This document shows positions 1 to 7,479 of a DNA stretch of 20,238 bases, piece after piece; within the stretch, counting starts at the first letter, position 1, and the number at the start of each line of letters is the position of its first letter. The translations under genes were made by a program, and so were the position numbers. Origin of the DNA: DASRAJ01 sp039920305 (GTDB lineage: Bacteria; Bacteroidota; Bacteroidia; Chitinophagales; UBA10324); the NCBI GenBank assembly GCA_039920305.1, contig JBDSEA010000125.1, forward strand, positions 1 through 20,238, in the 5' to 3' direction. The notes under the pieces are model-generated. The model saw only the letters and a program-made list of their open reading frames with translations. It was not told where the DNA came from and made no database searches.

Positions 1-880
1 GCGCGATTTCAATCCGATGAAAATCACCTGTAACCGGTAATCCCTGACTAACTTTTACAAAGGTTCCTGAATCACCTGAGGCAGAAAAATATATTCCCTG
101 GGAATGTACCGCTATCCAAACACCACCGGAAGGGGTTATTTCAATATCATTGATTGCAGAAGTGGTCACATATATTTTATGAAGGGTATCCCCAAAATCA
201 AAGGAGCGGTACAACCCGGCGTTAGCTGTACCAACGTAAAGCATACCTGTATCATCAGGTGATGCTTCAACACGGTGAATCCAGTTGAACTCATCACCCT
301 CAGTAGCAGGAAGCTGTATAAACGTAACTCCGTGATCAGTGCTGCGGTATACTCCGTTCCCAATAACCCCATCCCCATTTCCCCATCCCTCCCCGGTTCC
401 GGTATAAATGACATCATGGTTGTAGTAATCTTGTGTAATAGCGCAGGTTGACAGGCAGCTTAACTGATCATTGATTACCGTCCAGTGTGCACCAGAATCA
501 GTTGAATGCCATAGTCCGCCGGAAACACTGCCAACAAATAGTTCATCCGGGTTATCGCGATCCAGTAATATGGCACGTGTTCTTCCACCATAATTTTTTG
601 GACCCATTTCCTGGATGTTAAAAAGAGGTGTTGTTCTGAGGCCTGCACTGATTTGCTTTTGCTTTTCGATTGCCGCATAAGGCAGGCGGGGGATTTTTCC
701 TTCCGCATTGTGCTTCATCTCATAGTATTGCCTGTACCATTCCGGATTATCTCCATCCTGTTCTTCCGGGTGGTTCCATAGATAGCTCCAGCTTTCTTTT
801 TGAAGAAATGAATTTTGCTGGGCAACAGAAAAATAATTAGCAGCAACAAGAGCAGTTAAAGAGAGAAAAATTTTTTTCAT
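1..880 (-). CDS. Secreted Asp-box (BNR/sortilin-like) repeat protein, N-terminal part, truncated by the window edge
   Basis: On the minus strand an uninterrupted frame runs from the ATG at 880-878 to the left edge, giving 293 residues with no stop, so the C-terminus lies outside. The first 21 residues form a signal peptide (Lys-Lys, hydrophobic core, cleavage likely after SVAQ). After a charged stretch (about 22-90), a repeat region starts with GPKNYGGRTRAI near 93. It contains Asp-box motifs S-x-D-x-G-x-x-W/F: STDSGAHW (126-133), STDHGVTF (180-187) and a weaker SFDFGDTL (226-233). Each is preceded by a G-x-(L/V)-(W/Y) strand such as GGLW or NGVY. This pattern is typical of YVTN/BNR beta-propellers of the sortilin/VPS10 and GH74-like kind. 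No catalytic residues can be assigned. Many Bacteroidota relatives end in a type IX secretion sorting domain, but that part is not visible here. It is divergently transcribed from the glycosyltransferase gene at 1052. The exact role is unknown. Confidence 0.85.
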   Translation of the reverse strand, partial: MKKIFLSLTALVAANYFSVAQQNSFLQKESWSYLWNHPEEQDGDNPEWYRQYYEMKHNAEGKIPRLPYAAIEKQKQISAGLRTTPLFNIQEMGPKNYGGRTRAILLDRDNPDELFVGSVSGGLWHSTDSGAHWTVINDQLSCLSTCAITQDYYNHDVIYTGTGEGWGNGDGVIGNGVYRSTDHGVTFIQLPATEGDEFNWIHRVEASPDDTGMLYVGTANAGLYRSFDFGDTLHKIYVTTSAINDIEITPSGGVWIAVHSQGIYFSASGDSGTFVKVSQGLPVTGDFHRIEIA

Positions 881-1051
881 AATTTTTTAGATGGAATAAA
901 AATACGCTGAAATGAGAATTCAACCTGCAGCCCCCGGCAATAGCGACCATCAAATGATTTTCAGCAAGTCACCTTTTTTCTTCCGGCTGTGAATTCTTAG
1001 CGTTTCGTCTTTCACTACTTTTATCGCCGTTAATTTCTCACACCTTCTCTT

Positions 1052-1777
1052 TTGAATTCCATAAGCAAGCTCAGCATCGTTATTCCTGCTTTCAATGAGG
1101 GAAGAACAATTCATTTGATCCTTGACAGGCTTCTGGAAGTGAAGCTTGTAAATGATATCAGCAAGGAGGTGATCATCATAAATGATTGCTCTACAGATAA
1201 TACTGAGGAGGCGATAAAAAGCTACATGCTTGATCATCCTGATTTTGCAATTCAGTACCACAAGCATCCGTTCAATGCAGGCAAGGGCGCGGCATTGCAC
1301 ACCGGCATTGCAAAAGCTACGGGCGATTATGTTATTATACAGGATGCGGATCTAGAATATGATCCGGATGAGTATAACATTTTGCTCCAGCCGGTTCTTC
1401 GTGGATTTGCAGATGTGGTTTATGGATCAAGATTCATGGGTGGAAAGCCTCACCGGTTGCTTTTCTACTGGCACAGCATTGGAAACAAGATGCTAACTGC
1501 GCTTTGTAATATTTTCAGCAATCTGAACATGACTGATATGGAAACATGCTACAAGCTTTTTCGGAGAGATATCATTCAATCACTGACTCTTGTGGAAAAG
1601 CGATTCGGATTTGAGCCGGAGGTTACCATTAAAGTAAGCCGCGTGACAAATATCAGGGTGTATGAAGTCGGAATATCCTATTACGGGAGAACCTATGCCG
1701 AAGGAAAAAAGATCGGATGGAAGGACGGGTTAAGAGCAGTATATTGTATTTTCAAATACGGGATGTTTGCATATTGA
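1052..1777 (+). CDS. Family 2 glycosyltransferase, dolichyl/polyprenyl-phosphate sugar synthase-like
   Basis: This 241-residue GT-A enzyme probably transfers a sugar from a nucleotide donor to a polyprenyl phosphate at the inner face of the inner membrane. Visible motifs are LSIVIPAFNE (7-16), the nucleotide-binding IINDCSTDNT (42-51), NAGKGAAL (75-82), the metal-binding DxD in QDADLEYDP (97-105), a CYKLFRRD segment (166-173), FGFEPEV (185-191) and a C-terminal GRTYAEGKKIGWKDG (212-226). This set is characteristic of DPM1-like GT2 proteins. It has no C-terminal membrane domain, unlike GtrB-type members. The start is TTG at 1052: the frame is open only back to a stop at 1031-1033, there is no ATG before residue 59, and the first strand of the fold begins at residue 7. 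No Shine-Dalgarno sequence is visible. The gene abuts an ArnT/PMT-like transferase that would consume its lipid-linked product, so the two probably act together. The sugar identity cannot be read from the sequence. Confidence 0.9.
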   Translation: MNSISKLSIVIPAFNEGRTIHLILDRLLEVKLVNDISKEVIIINDCSTDNTEEAIKSYMLDHPDFAIQYHKHPFNAGKGAALHTGIAKATGDYVIIQDADLEYDPDEYNILLQPVLRGFADVVYGSRFMGGKPHRLLFYWHSIGNKMLTALCNIFSNLNMTDMETCYKLFRRDIIQSLTLVEKRFGFEPEVTIKVSRVTNIRVYEVGISYYGRTYAEGKKIGWKDGLRAVYCIFKYGMFAY

Positions 1778-1794
1778 AAAAGGCAAAATGGAAA

Positions 1795-3456
1795 ATGAAA
1801 ATTGATACTGAAGAATATCACAGATCATTGGTCATCTCTCCTTTCGCATTCTACATTTTGTTTTTTGCTGCCACCATTGTTTACATCACAGGGCTTTATG
1901 TGAAAGTAATGGACGTTGATGCGGCACAATACGCGTCAATCAGTCGTGAAATGCTGATCAGCCAGCATTATCTGCAGGTACTCGATCACGGTAAAAATTA
2001 TCTGGATAAGCCACCGCTGTTGTTCTGGCTAAGTGCATTATCCTTTAAAATCTTTGGGATATCTGCCTTCTCCTATAAACTTCCATCTTTCTTATTTACA
2101 CTGCTTGGGGTTTATTCGACTTTCAGGCTTGCTAAACATTTATACGATAAAACAACAGGATTGCTTGCGGCCCTGATCATTTATACAAGCCAGGCATTTT
2201 TTCTTTTTAATAATGATGTGCGGACTGATACACTTCTCACAGCCTTTGTAATTTTTTCATGCTGGCAACTTGTTCTCTTTTCTGATTTAAAAAATATTTG
2301 GAACCTGCTCGCCGGATTTGCAGGAGTTGCCATGGCGATGATGGCAAAAGGTCCGCTCGGTGCAGTAATCCCTGTATCAGCCTTACTGGTGCATTATGTG
2401 TTGAAGTGCCAGTGGCAAAATTTTTTCAGATGGCAATGGATTGCCGGTGTAATACTTACCCTCATAATCCTTGCTCCCATGGTGACCGGGTTATATCAGC
2501 AATTTGGTAAAGAAGGTCCAAAGTTTTTTTTCTGGACTCAAAGCTTTGGCAGAATTACAGGAGAAAATCAATGGAGGAATGATGCGGGCTATTTTTATTT
2601 CACTCATGTATTCTTATGGTCATTTCTTCCCTGGAGCATTCTGGTGGCCCCGGCAATGCTTTTTTCGCTTGTGAAAATTTTCAAAAGCCGTTTTGCGAAG
2701 GATGCATTGACGGAGTATTATTCCGTTGGTGGATTTCTATTGCCGTTCATTGCATTATCACTTTCGAAATATAAGTTGCCGCATTACATTTTTGTTCTTT
2801 ATCCACTTGCGGCGATTTTCACTGCTGCTTTCATCATGCATATAATCCCGGTAAGCAAGGCCGCAACGAGGATACTTGGCATTGTTCAGCTCATCATCTG
2901 TGCAGGAATGATTACGATGGCAATTATTATCTGCACTCAGTGGTTTCCGGGGGCAGGCTTTGTATTGTGGCTGCCAGTTACCGTAGGGGCGGCGGCAGGC
3001 TTTTGGCTCTGGCTGATGCCAAAGAATTTGATTTCACGGATTGTTTTGCCATCTGCCCTGATTGCCATTGTTGTAAACCTGCTTTTAAATGCACATGCTT
3101 ATCCGGCATTGCTGAAATATCAATCGGGCTCTGAGCTTGCTGCTGTTGCGATTAAAGAAAATGTTCCTGAGGACAAGATTTTTGCTCTTAATTACAGCAA
3201 CTATTCATTCGATTTTTATTTCGGAAATGCTCCGCAAATCCTTAATTCCCGGCAGGCACTTACCTATATAAAGCTCGAGCAGGATTTTTGGCTTATTGTA
3301 AGTGAGGAAATATTAGAACTTTTGGATCAGCAAAATATACAGGTGAAAAGAATATTCTCTGCTGAGGATTATCACATTACGACGCTTACGTTGGAATTCT
3401 TAAATCAAGATACACGGCAGCAAACAACTAAAAAGGTATATTTAGTTAAAATTTGA
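1795..3456 (+). CDS. ArnT/PMT-like family 39 membrane glycosyltransferase
   Basis: This 553-residue inner-membrane protein has about a dozen hydrophobic segments in the first 430 residues and a small soluble C-terminal domain (about 435-553). Family features are an acidic first periplasmic loop (D40-V-D42), LDKPPLLFWL (70-79), NNDVRTD (139-145), AKGPLG (184-189) and SKYKLPHYI (324-332). These match ArnT/PMT-type transferases, which move a sugar from a polyprenyl-phosphate carrier to lipid A or a protein on the periplasmic side. The ATG at 1795 was chosen because it places a short charged segment before the first membrane helix. The frame is also open upstream into the GT2 gene, with an ATG at 1717 and a TTG at 1774 overlapping the GT2 stop, but those 7-26 extra residues look like GT2 codons read out of frame. 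The gap from the GT2 gene is only 17 bases, so co-transcription is very likely. The acceptor is not determined. The PagL-like gene next door makes lipid A a reasonable guess, and protein O-glycosylation is the alternative. Confidence 0.88.
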   Translation: MKIDTEEYHRSLVISPFAFYILFFAATIVYITGLYVKVMDVDAAQYASISREMLISQHYLQVLDHGKNYLDKPPLLFWLSALSFKIFGISAFSYKLPSFLFTLLGVYSTFRLAKHLYDKTTGLLAALIIYTSQAFFLFNNDVRTDTLLTAFVIFSCWQLVLFSDLKNIWNLLAGFAGVAMAMMAKGPLGAVIPVSALLVHYVLKCQWQNFFRWQWIAGVILTLIILAPMVTGLYQQFGKEGPKFFFWTQSFGRITGENQWRNDAGYFYFTHVFLWSFLPWSILVAPAMLFSLVKIFKSRFAKDALTEYYSVGGFLLPFIALSLSKYKLPHYIFVLYPLAAIFTAAFIMHIIPVSKAATRILGIVQLIICAGMITMAIIICTQWFPGAGFVLWLPVTVGAAAGFWLWLMPKNLISRIVLPSALIAIVVNLLLNAHAYPALLKYQSGSELAAVAIKENVPEDKIFALNYSNYSFDFYFGNAPQILNSRQALTYIKLEQDFWLIVSEEILELLDQQNIQVKRIFSAEDYHITTLTLEFLNQDTRQQTTKKVYLVKI

Positions 3457-3593
3457 TCGAGAGTATTATAGGAGAGTTATTCTTGGATTTTGCATAAATG
3501 AAAAGAATCCGGCAGAGTTAAATTTTTTACTCAAAAATTTTGCGTTAAACCGGTTATCATGATCCCGCTGATCAAAAATTCGGGGAGATAAAT

Positions 3594-4748
3594 TTAAAAC
3601 CTGAATCCTGTTTCCACCGAAACGAAATCAGCAGTAAAATTTCCCGCAGTGAGGTAAACCCCTGTAGTAAGTCGCTTCAGTGAATTTTGTTTTCCCATGG
3701 AAAATGCATAATACTGTCCGATCTTCTGATAAAAACCAATTTGTAAGGGTGAGGGATGGTAGAAATAAGTTCCGAGATAAACCGCTATGCCGAGATTACC
3801 AAAAAGAAAATCGTTCTTCACAAAACCTGATACTGCCAGCGAATGAAGAAAAAAATGATCAGAATAAATTTCCTGCTGTTTGATAAAGATGCTGGCTGCC
3901 TCCTTGTAATTCAATTCCGCACCTACTGAAAGCAAATCCCACCGGCGTATCATTTTTCCTGCAGAAAAATTAAAAAGGTAAACGTGATACATGGGTCCGT
4001 GAGCGGGTGATGATTCCTGGAATCCTAAGCCCGTCTGCGCAGTGAAGAGTATTTTTTTGGGGATGGCAGACAAGGGCTTGTGAATGAATTCCTGATCCGA
4101 CAGGGGTCGAGGAATATATTGAAAGCCAAATCGCCAGGCGGGTGTATTGATTCCCAGATTGGGAATGCGCACGGCACCACTTGAATAGTGTGTTAGTGAA
4201 CCACCAAGAGAAAGGGAAATTTCATTTACAGGCCTCCAGCTTAGCTCCATCATAAACTGAGTCACGTCATTAAGATGCGATGCAATCACATTGTTCACCG
4301 GATTTTCAACCGCATCATAATGTTTGGTGAGCCATGCCATGCCGCTGCCTACTCTGAAGGAAGCTGAAATCTTTTTTCCGCTAACCATTGGAATTTTGAT
4401 GAAGGGCAAAAGCCAGTATGCTTTTCCCAATAAGCTATCATTCCCCATATCATTAAATTCTGCTGCAACGCCGAGATAGGGATAATGATGTACCTGCTGC
4501 CATTCATCCTTCCCGCGGAGCTGCTTTGAAAATTCAAGCTCCACAGCATTGGATGCAGTTTCAATAGCAGGTCCAAATTTTGGAGTATGCTTTAGAATTT
4601 TTCCGTGAGCAAACGTCAGTGTGATTGCCCATCCTTTGAGTGGGGACACTGAGTCTTTCACAGCGGTTTGTGCCTTCAGCGTAAAACCTGAAAGTAAATA
4701 CATGAAAACATTTATCAGCAATGACGATAAAAGTATCCTGATGATCAT
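3594..4748 (-). CDS. PagL-like acyloxyacyl hydrolase (lipid A 3-O-deacylase family) outer-membrane barrel
   Basis: The protein has 384 residues with the start at 4748. Residues 1-27 form a signal peptide ending LKAQ. The rest resembles an outer-membrane beta-barrel and ends in GFRF, with the terminal aromatic residue typical of BAM substrates. The family signature is HYSSGAVRIPNLGIN (187-201). It aligns without gaps with the Pseudomonas aeruginosa PagL active-site segment as I recall it (His126, Ser128, Asn129, Glu140). Here His187 and Ser189 are kept, position 190 is Ser and position 201 is Asn instead of Glu. GSGMAWLTKHYD (134-145) is also family-like. About 170 residues follow the motif, much longer than PagL itself (about 150 residues mature), so a second barrel-like half may be present. 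An upstream ATG (4847) would add 33 residues, but a TAnnTTTG promoter box lies between the two starts, so I prefer 4748. The expected role is removal of the 3-O acyl chain of lipid A. Activity is uncertain given the substitutions. Confidence 0.85.
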   Translation of the reverse strand: MIIRILLSSLLINVFMYLLSGFTLKAQTAVKDSVSPLKGWAITLTFAHGKILKHTPKFGPAIETASNAVELEFSKQLRGKDEWQQVHHYPYLGVAAEFNDMGNDSLLGKAYWLLPFIKIPMVSGKKISASFRVGSGMAWLTKHYDAVENPVNNVIASHLNDVTQFMMELSWRPVNEISLSLGGSLTHYSSGAVRIPNLGINTPAWRFGFQYIPRPLSDQEFIHKPLSAIPKKILFTAQTGLGFQESSPAHGPMYHVYLFNFSAGKMIRRWDLLSVGAELNYKEAASIFIKQQEIYSDHFFLHSLAVSGFVKNDFLFGNLGIAVYLGTYFYHPSPLQIGFYQKIGQYYAFSMGKQNSLKRLTTGVYLTAGNFTADFVSVETGFRF

Positions 4749-4753
4749 AAAAT

Positions 4754-4761
4754 CAAAGATA
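4754..4761 (-). promoter_or_regulatory. Putative -7 promoter box for the PagL-like gene
   Basis: Read on the minus strand this is TATCTTTG, an exact match to the Bacteroidota -7 consensus TAnnTTTG. It ends six bases before the ATG at 4748, so transcription would start at or next to the start codon, giving a leaderless or nearly leaderless message. No convincing TTG -33 element at normal spacing was found. The same octamer occurs divergently at 4886-4893. A short motif of this kind can occur by chance. Confidence 0.35.
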
Positions 4762-4885
4762 GAAATGATGCAGCGTGAAAAGTGTATTAATTGGGTTGCA
4801 ATAAATAAAAATAAAGGGAGGAATTGCGGAATTTTTGCAACAGCCAAGTTGATTCAAGCACTTTCCGGTGACCTTGATTTGTAAG

Positions 4886-4893
4886 TATCTTTG
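4886..4893 (+). promoter_or_regulatory. Putative -7 promoter box for the secreted protein gene at 4914
   Basis: TATCTTTG matches the Bacteroidota -7 consensus TAnnTTTG exactly and sits 20 bases before the ATG at 4914, implying a 5' untranslated leader of roughly 14 bases. A clear -33 TTG at the usual distance is not present. The nearest upstream TTG (4849-4851) is too far and the one at 4874-4876 too close, so this rests on the -7 box alone. Confidence 0.4.
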
Positions 4894-4913
4894 ATGTTAA
4901 ATTATTGTTAGTG

Positions 4914-6383
4914 ATGAGAAAAATATTCTGCATCATTTTTTTACTTTGTACGGTCATCTGCCGGTATCTGCCTGGGCAGGAAGTGTTGATTTCACAGCCT
5001 GAAAAAATAACTGCCGGTATTTCAAAGGTAGAAGTGCTGGGCAGGAATAACCACGGAATTCTCGTTCGCCATACTGTTAAAGACCAGGAAGGAATTCAGT
5101 GTTTTTATGACAACATGTCTTTACGGTGGAAGAAAACCATTCAGCAACGTGAGAGAAACAGCAACCTGGAAGAAGTAATAATGTATCCTGATTCACTCTT
5201 ATTTTTTTATACCGTTGTTGTTAAAAATCTGACGCTGCTCAAGGCATACAAAACCAGTGACAGGATTGAGTCTTCATCCCGGCTTGTTGTATGTGATACA
5301 TTGAGTAAAACCTTGCTCAGCCCGACACCCAAAACATATTTTTCCACCTCGCCTGATAAGCGCTACATACTATTCTGGTTTACTGATCATAATTTCAATG
5401 ATAACCAGCTTTTACATGTTAGCTGTATCAATCTTACCCTGAATAAATTATGGAGTACCAGCCTCAGAATTACCGGCCTTGCACACCCGGAAGTTCTTAC
5501 TGCACTCCCGGATAGCATGGGAAACGCCTGTATTATCAGCGGTGACTTTAAAGCGAAGAATTTTAACAATAATTTCCCTTATGCATCACTCATGATTTCT
5601 TCCATCAAAGAAAAAGGGCTTAAAGTTCACCAACAGAACATTACTCAGCAGGAAACCCTTTACACTTCGTGTGAAGCACGTCCGGATTTTAAAAATGGAA
5701 ACGTTGCGATTGCCGGCCTGTTTGCACACAACGCAGGCACAGAGTCAGAAGGTTCCTACTTCATGCTTTTTAACATGCGGATGGATAGTTTACTCGTTCA
5801 GCGTTACGATGGGTTCTCAACCGATCTTCTTTCACAACTAACAGGAAACGCTCCACCAAAAAAAAATGACGGATTTTATGATTTTCAACCTAAAGAACTA
5901 ATTGTGAAACGCGATGGAGGCGCAATCTTTATCGCAGAAGCTCAATCAATTACATCTGAAGCTTACAATACACCTCCATTCGGCAGCTTTGGCTTGTCAA
6001 CAGGATTTACGGTAAACTATTATCATTACGATGATCTTGCTGTGACTTCATTCAGGCTGGATGGAACTGTTGAATGGAAACAAATACTTCATAAAAAACA
6101 GGGTACTGAAGGTGATGGGGGATTCTATTCCTCCATAGCAACCATGATTGCACAGGCTCAGTTATTCTTAATATATAATGATGCTGTAAACGGGCAAACC
6201 TCGGTAGCCGATTATGCAATAAATGCAGATGGATACCAGCAGCGGAATGACTTATTCAGTGCTGACCGTAAAGGAGTGAGCCTTGCATTACGGCAGGCAA
6301 AGCAAATTTCGGCGACTGAGATAGTGATTCCCAGCTTCAAAAGAAATTATCTCCAGTTTGTGAAAATTAATTTTGCACCATGA
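4914..6383 (+). CDS. Uncharacterised secreted protein with beta-rich repeats
   Basis: This 489-residue protein has a signal peptide (1-22, ending LPGQ) and no predicted membrane segment after it. I do not recognise a named domain. The body alternates short hydrophobic strands with polar turns, for example the DLAVTSFRLDGTVEWKQIL region at about 378-396 followed by a GDGGFYSS turn. That resembles a repeat seen in beta-propeller-like Bacteroidota secreted proteins of unknown function. Several Cys residues are scattered, with no obvious metal or thioredoxin motif. There is no lipobox and no C-terminal sorting domain. The ATG at 4914 was chosen over a TTG at 4905 and a GTG at 4911 because it directly begins the Met-Arg-Lys signal peptide. 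It is divergent from the PagL-like gene and 88 bases before the membrane protein gene at 6472, so a shared transcript with purQ is possible. A periplasmic or surface location is inferred. Confidence 0.75.
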   Translation: MRKIFCIIFLLCTVICRYLPGQEVLISQPEKITAGISKVEVLGRNNHGILVRHTVKDQEGIQCFYDNMSLRWKKTIQQRERNSNLEEVIMYPDSLLFFYTVVVKNLTLLKAYKTSDRIESSSRLVVCDTLSKTLLSPTPKTYFSTSPDKRYILFWFTDHNFNDNQLLHVSCINLTLNKLWSTSLRITGLAHPEVLTALPDSMGNACIISGDFKAKNFNNNFPYASLMISSIKEKGLKVHQQNITQQETLYTSCEARPDFKNGNVAIAGLFAHNAGTESEGSYFMLFNMRMDSLLVQRYDGFSTDLLSQLTGNAPPKKNDGFYDFQPKELIVKRDGGAIFIAEAQSITSEAYNTPPFGSFGLSTGFTVNYYHYDDLAVTSFRLDGTVEWKQILHKKQGTEGDGGFYSSIATMIAQAQLFLIYNDAVNGQTSVADYAINADGYQQRNDLFSADRKGVSLALRQAKQISATEIVIPSFKRNYLQFVKINFAP

Positions 6384-6471
6384 GCTTTAAGTGGTGTAAT
6401 TCAGTAATTCAAACGGTTAAAGGCCAATAACTACTGACATTATTTACAAAGTATACATCGTAATCCAATAA

Positions 6472-7479
6472 ATGCTCAGCATCTTCCGTTCTTATCATCC
6501 CGCCTTAATTTTTATACTGCTGCTTTACGCAATGTTGTTTCGTACAGTATTATTCATTGAGCCCGTAATATTTAATGTGCCACTTTCTTCCAATTACCTG
6601 AGCCAGCTAACCTTCCGCTTGCTTCATTTTTTTATTGGGAATCGAAGCTGGGTGTATCATGTTCTTGCTTTAATGCTTGTTTATGCTCAGGCATTGTATT
6701 TCAATCATCTGATTAATTATTACCGGCTTATTTCCAAGCCGAGCTATATTCCGGCAATGAGCTACCTGCTCCTTTCGTCCTTGCTCGTTGAATTCACCTT
6801 ACTTACTGCACCCCTGGTTGCCAATATGTTTCTTCTTTTTGCGCTCTCAAAAATTCTTTCTTCATACAAAAAGGAAAAGGCACTCCGGCTCATTTTCGAT
6901 GCCGGACTGATGGTAGCAGTGGCATCGCTGTTTTTTTTTCCATACATTGTATTTATTCTCTTCACCATTGCTTCTTTAACGGTACTCCGTCCCTTTAACC
7001 TTCGGGAATACCTTCTTGCAACACTGGGGTTATTAGTGCCTTATTACTTTATCGGTGTTTATTTTTTCTGGGAACAAAAGCTTCCTGAATTCTGGACAAC
7101 CATAAAAATTTCGCACCTGAATTTTCCGATGCAGGAGATTGGACACGGCCTGAGAGAAATATCGATTGGGATAATGCTGCTTGTGGTTATTTTATGGAGT
7201 GTATACTTTATTCAATCAAATATTTTCAAAATGGTAGTGCAGGTGAGAAGCTACATGATGATCTTTATATTACTTTTTCTTGCGGGAGCTTTTTCAATGT
7301 TAATTCAGTTCAACGGAGAGTTCCATCATTTCATCTGGATCGTATTGCCTGCCGGACTGGCTTTTTCTATTTTTTTCACGGAGTTCAGCCGCCGTTTGTT
7401 TTCAGAATTGCTTCATTTATTTCTAATTTTGACCGTACTGTTTTTTCAATATTTCCATTACGTAACCAATTCTATATGA
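6472..7479 (+). CDS. Polytopic inner-membrane protein, possibly DUF6427-like
   Basis: This 335-residue protein is dominated by hydrophobic helices (about 9-11), with very few charged residues outside short loops. Conserved-looking points are LRPFNLREYLLATLGLLVPYY (Arg-x-Phe-Asn-Leu-Arg-Glu before a membrane helix, about 171-191) and an N-terminal MLSIFRSYHPA. This layout recalls the Bacteroidota membrane protein family named DUF6427, often found near purine or pyrimidine genes. The assignment is from memory and tentative. No transporter, enzyme or glycosyltransferase motif is apparent. The last four bases overlap the purQ start (ATGA at 7476-7479), so the two genes are probably translationally coupled. 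The preceding gene ends 88 bases upstream with no terminator visible. The function is unknown. Confidence 0.8.
   Translation: MLSIFRSYHPALIFILLLYAMLFRTVLFIEPVIFNVPLSSNYLSQLTFRLLHFFIGNRSWVYHVLALMLVYAQALYFNHLINYYRLISKPSYIPAMSYLLLSSLLVEFTLLTAPLVANMFLLFALSKILSSYKKEKALRLIFDAGLMVAVASLFFFPYIVFILFTIASLTVLRPFNLREYLLATLGLLVPYYFIGVYFFWEQKLPEFWTTIKISHLNFPMQEIGHGLREISIGIMLLVVILWSVYFIQSNIFKMVVQVRSYMMIFILLFLAGAFSMLIQFNGEFHHFIWIVLPAGLAFSIFFTEFSRRLFSELLHLFLILTVLFFQYFHYVTNSI

Noticed and set aside
950..1300. Open frame of 116 codons on the minus strand across the divergent gap and the GT2 gene
   Set aside because: It is antisense to the GT2 catalytic core, has an improbable composition (many Cys, Ile and His) and no family resemblance.
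3520..3540. AAATTTTT / AAAAATTT hairpin in the convergent gap after the GT39 gene
   Set aside because: The stem is only 8 A-T pairs with no GC and no clear T-run beyond it. It could act as a weak terminator but is not better than chance in this AT-rich gap.
4749..4847. 33-residue N-terminal extension of the PagL-like protein
   Set aside because: It would put a second hydrophobic segment before the signal peptide, and a promoter box lies inside it.
7194..7475. N-terminal extension of purQ by 94 codons
   Set aside because: These bases encode the C-terminal helices of the membrane protein in another frame, and PurQ proteins begin at the residue encoded at 7476.
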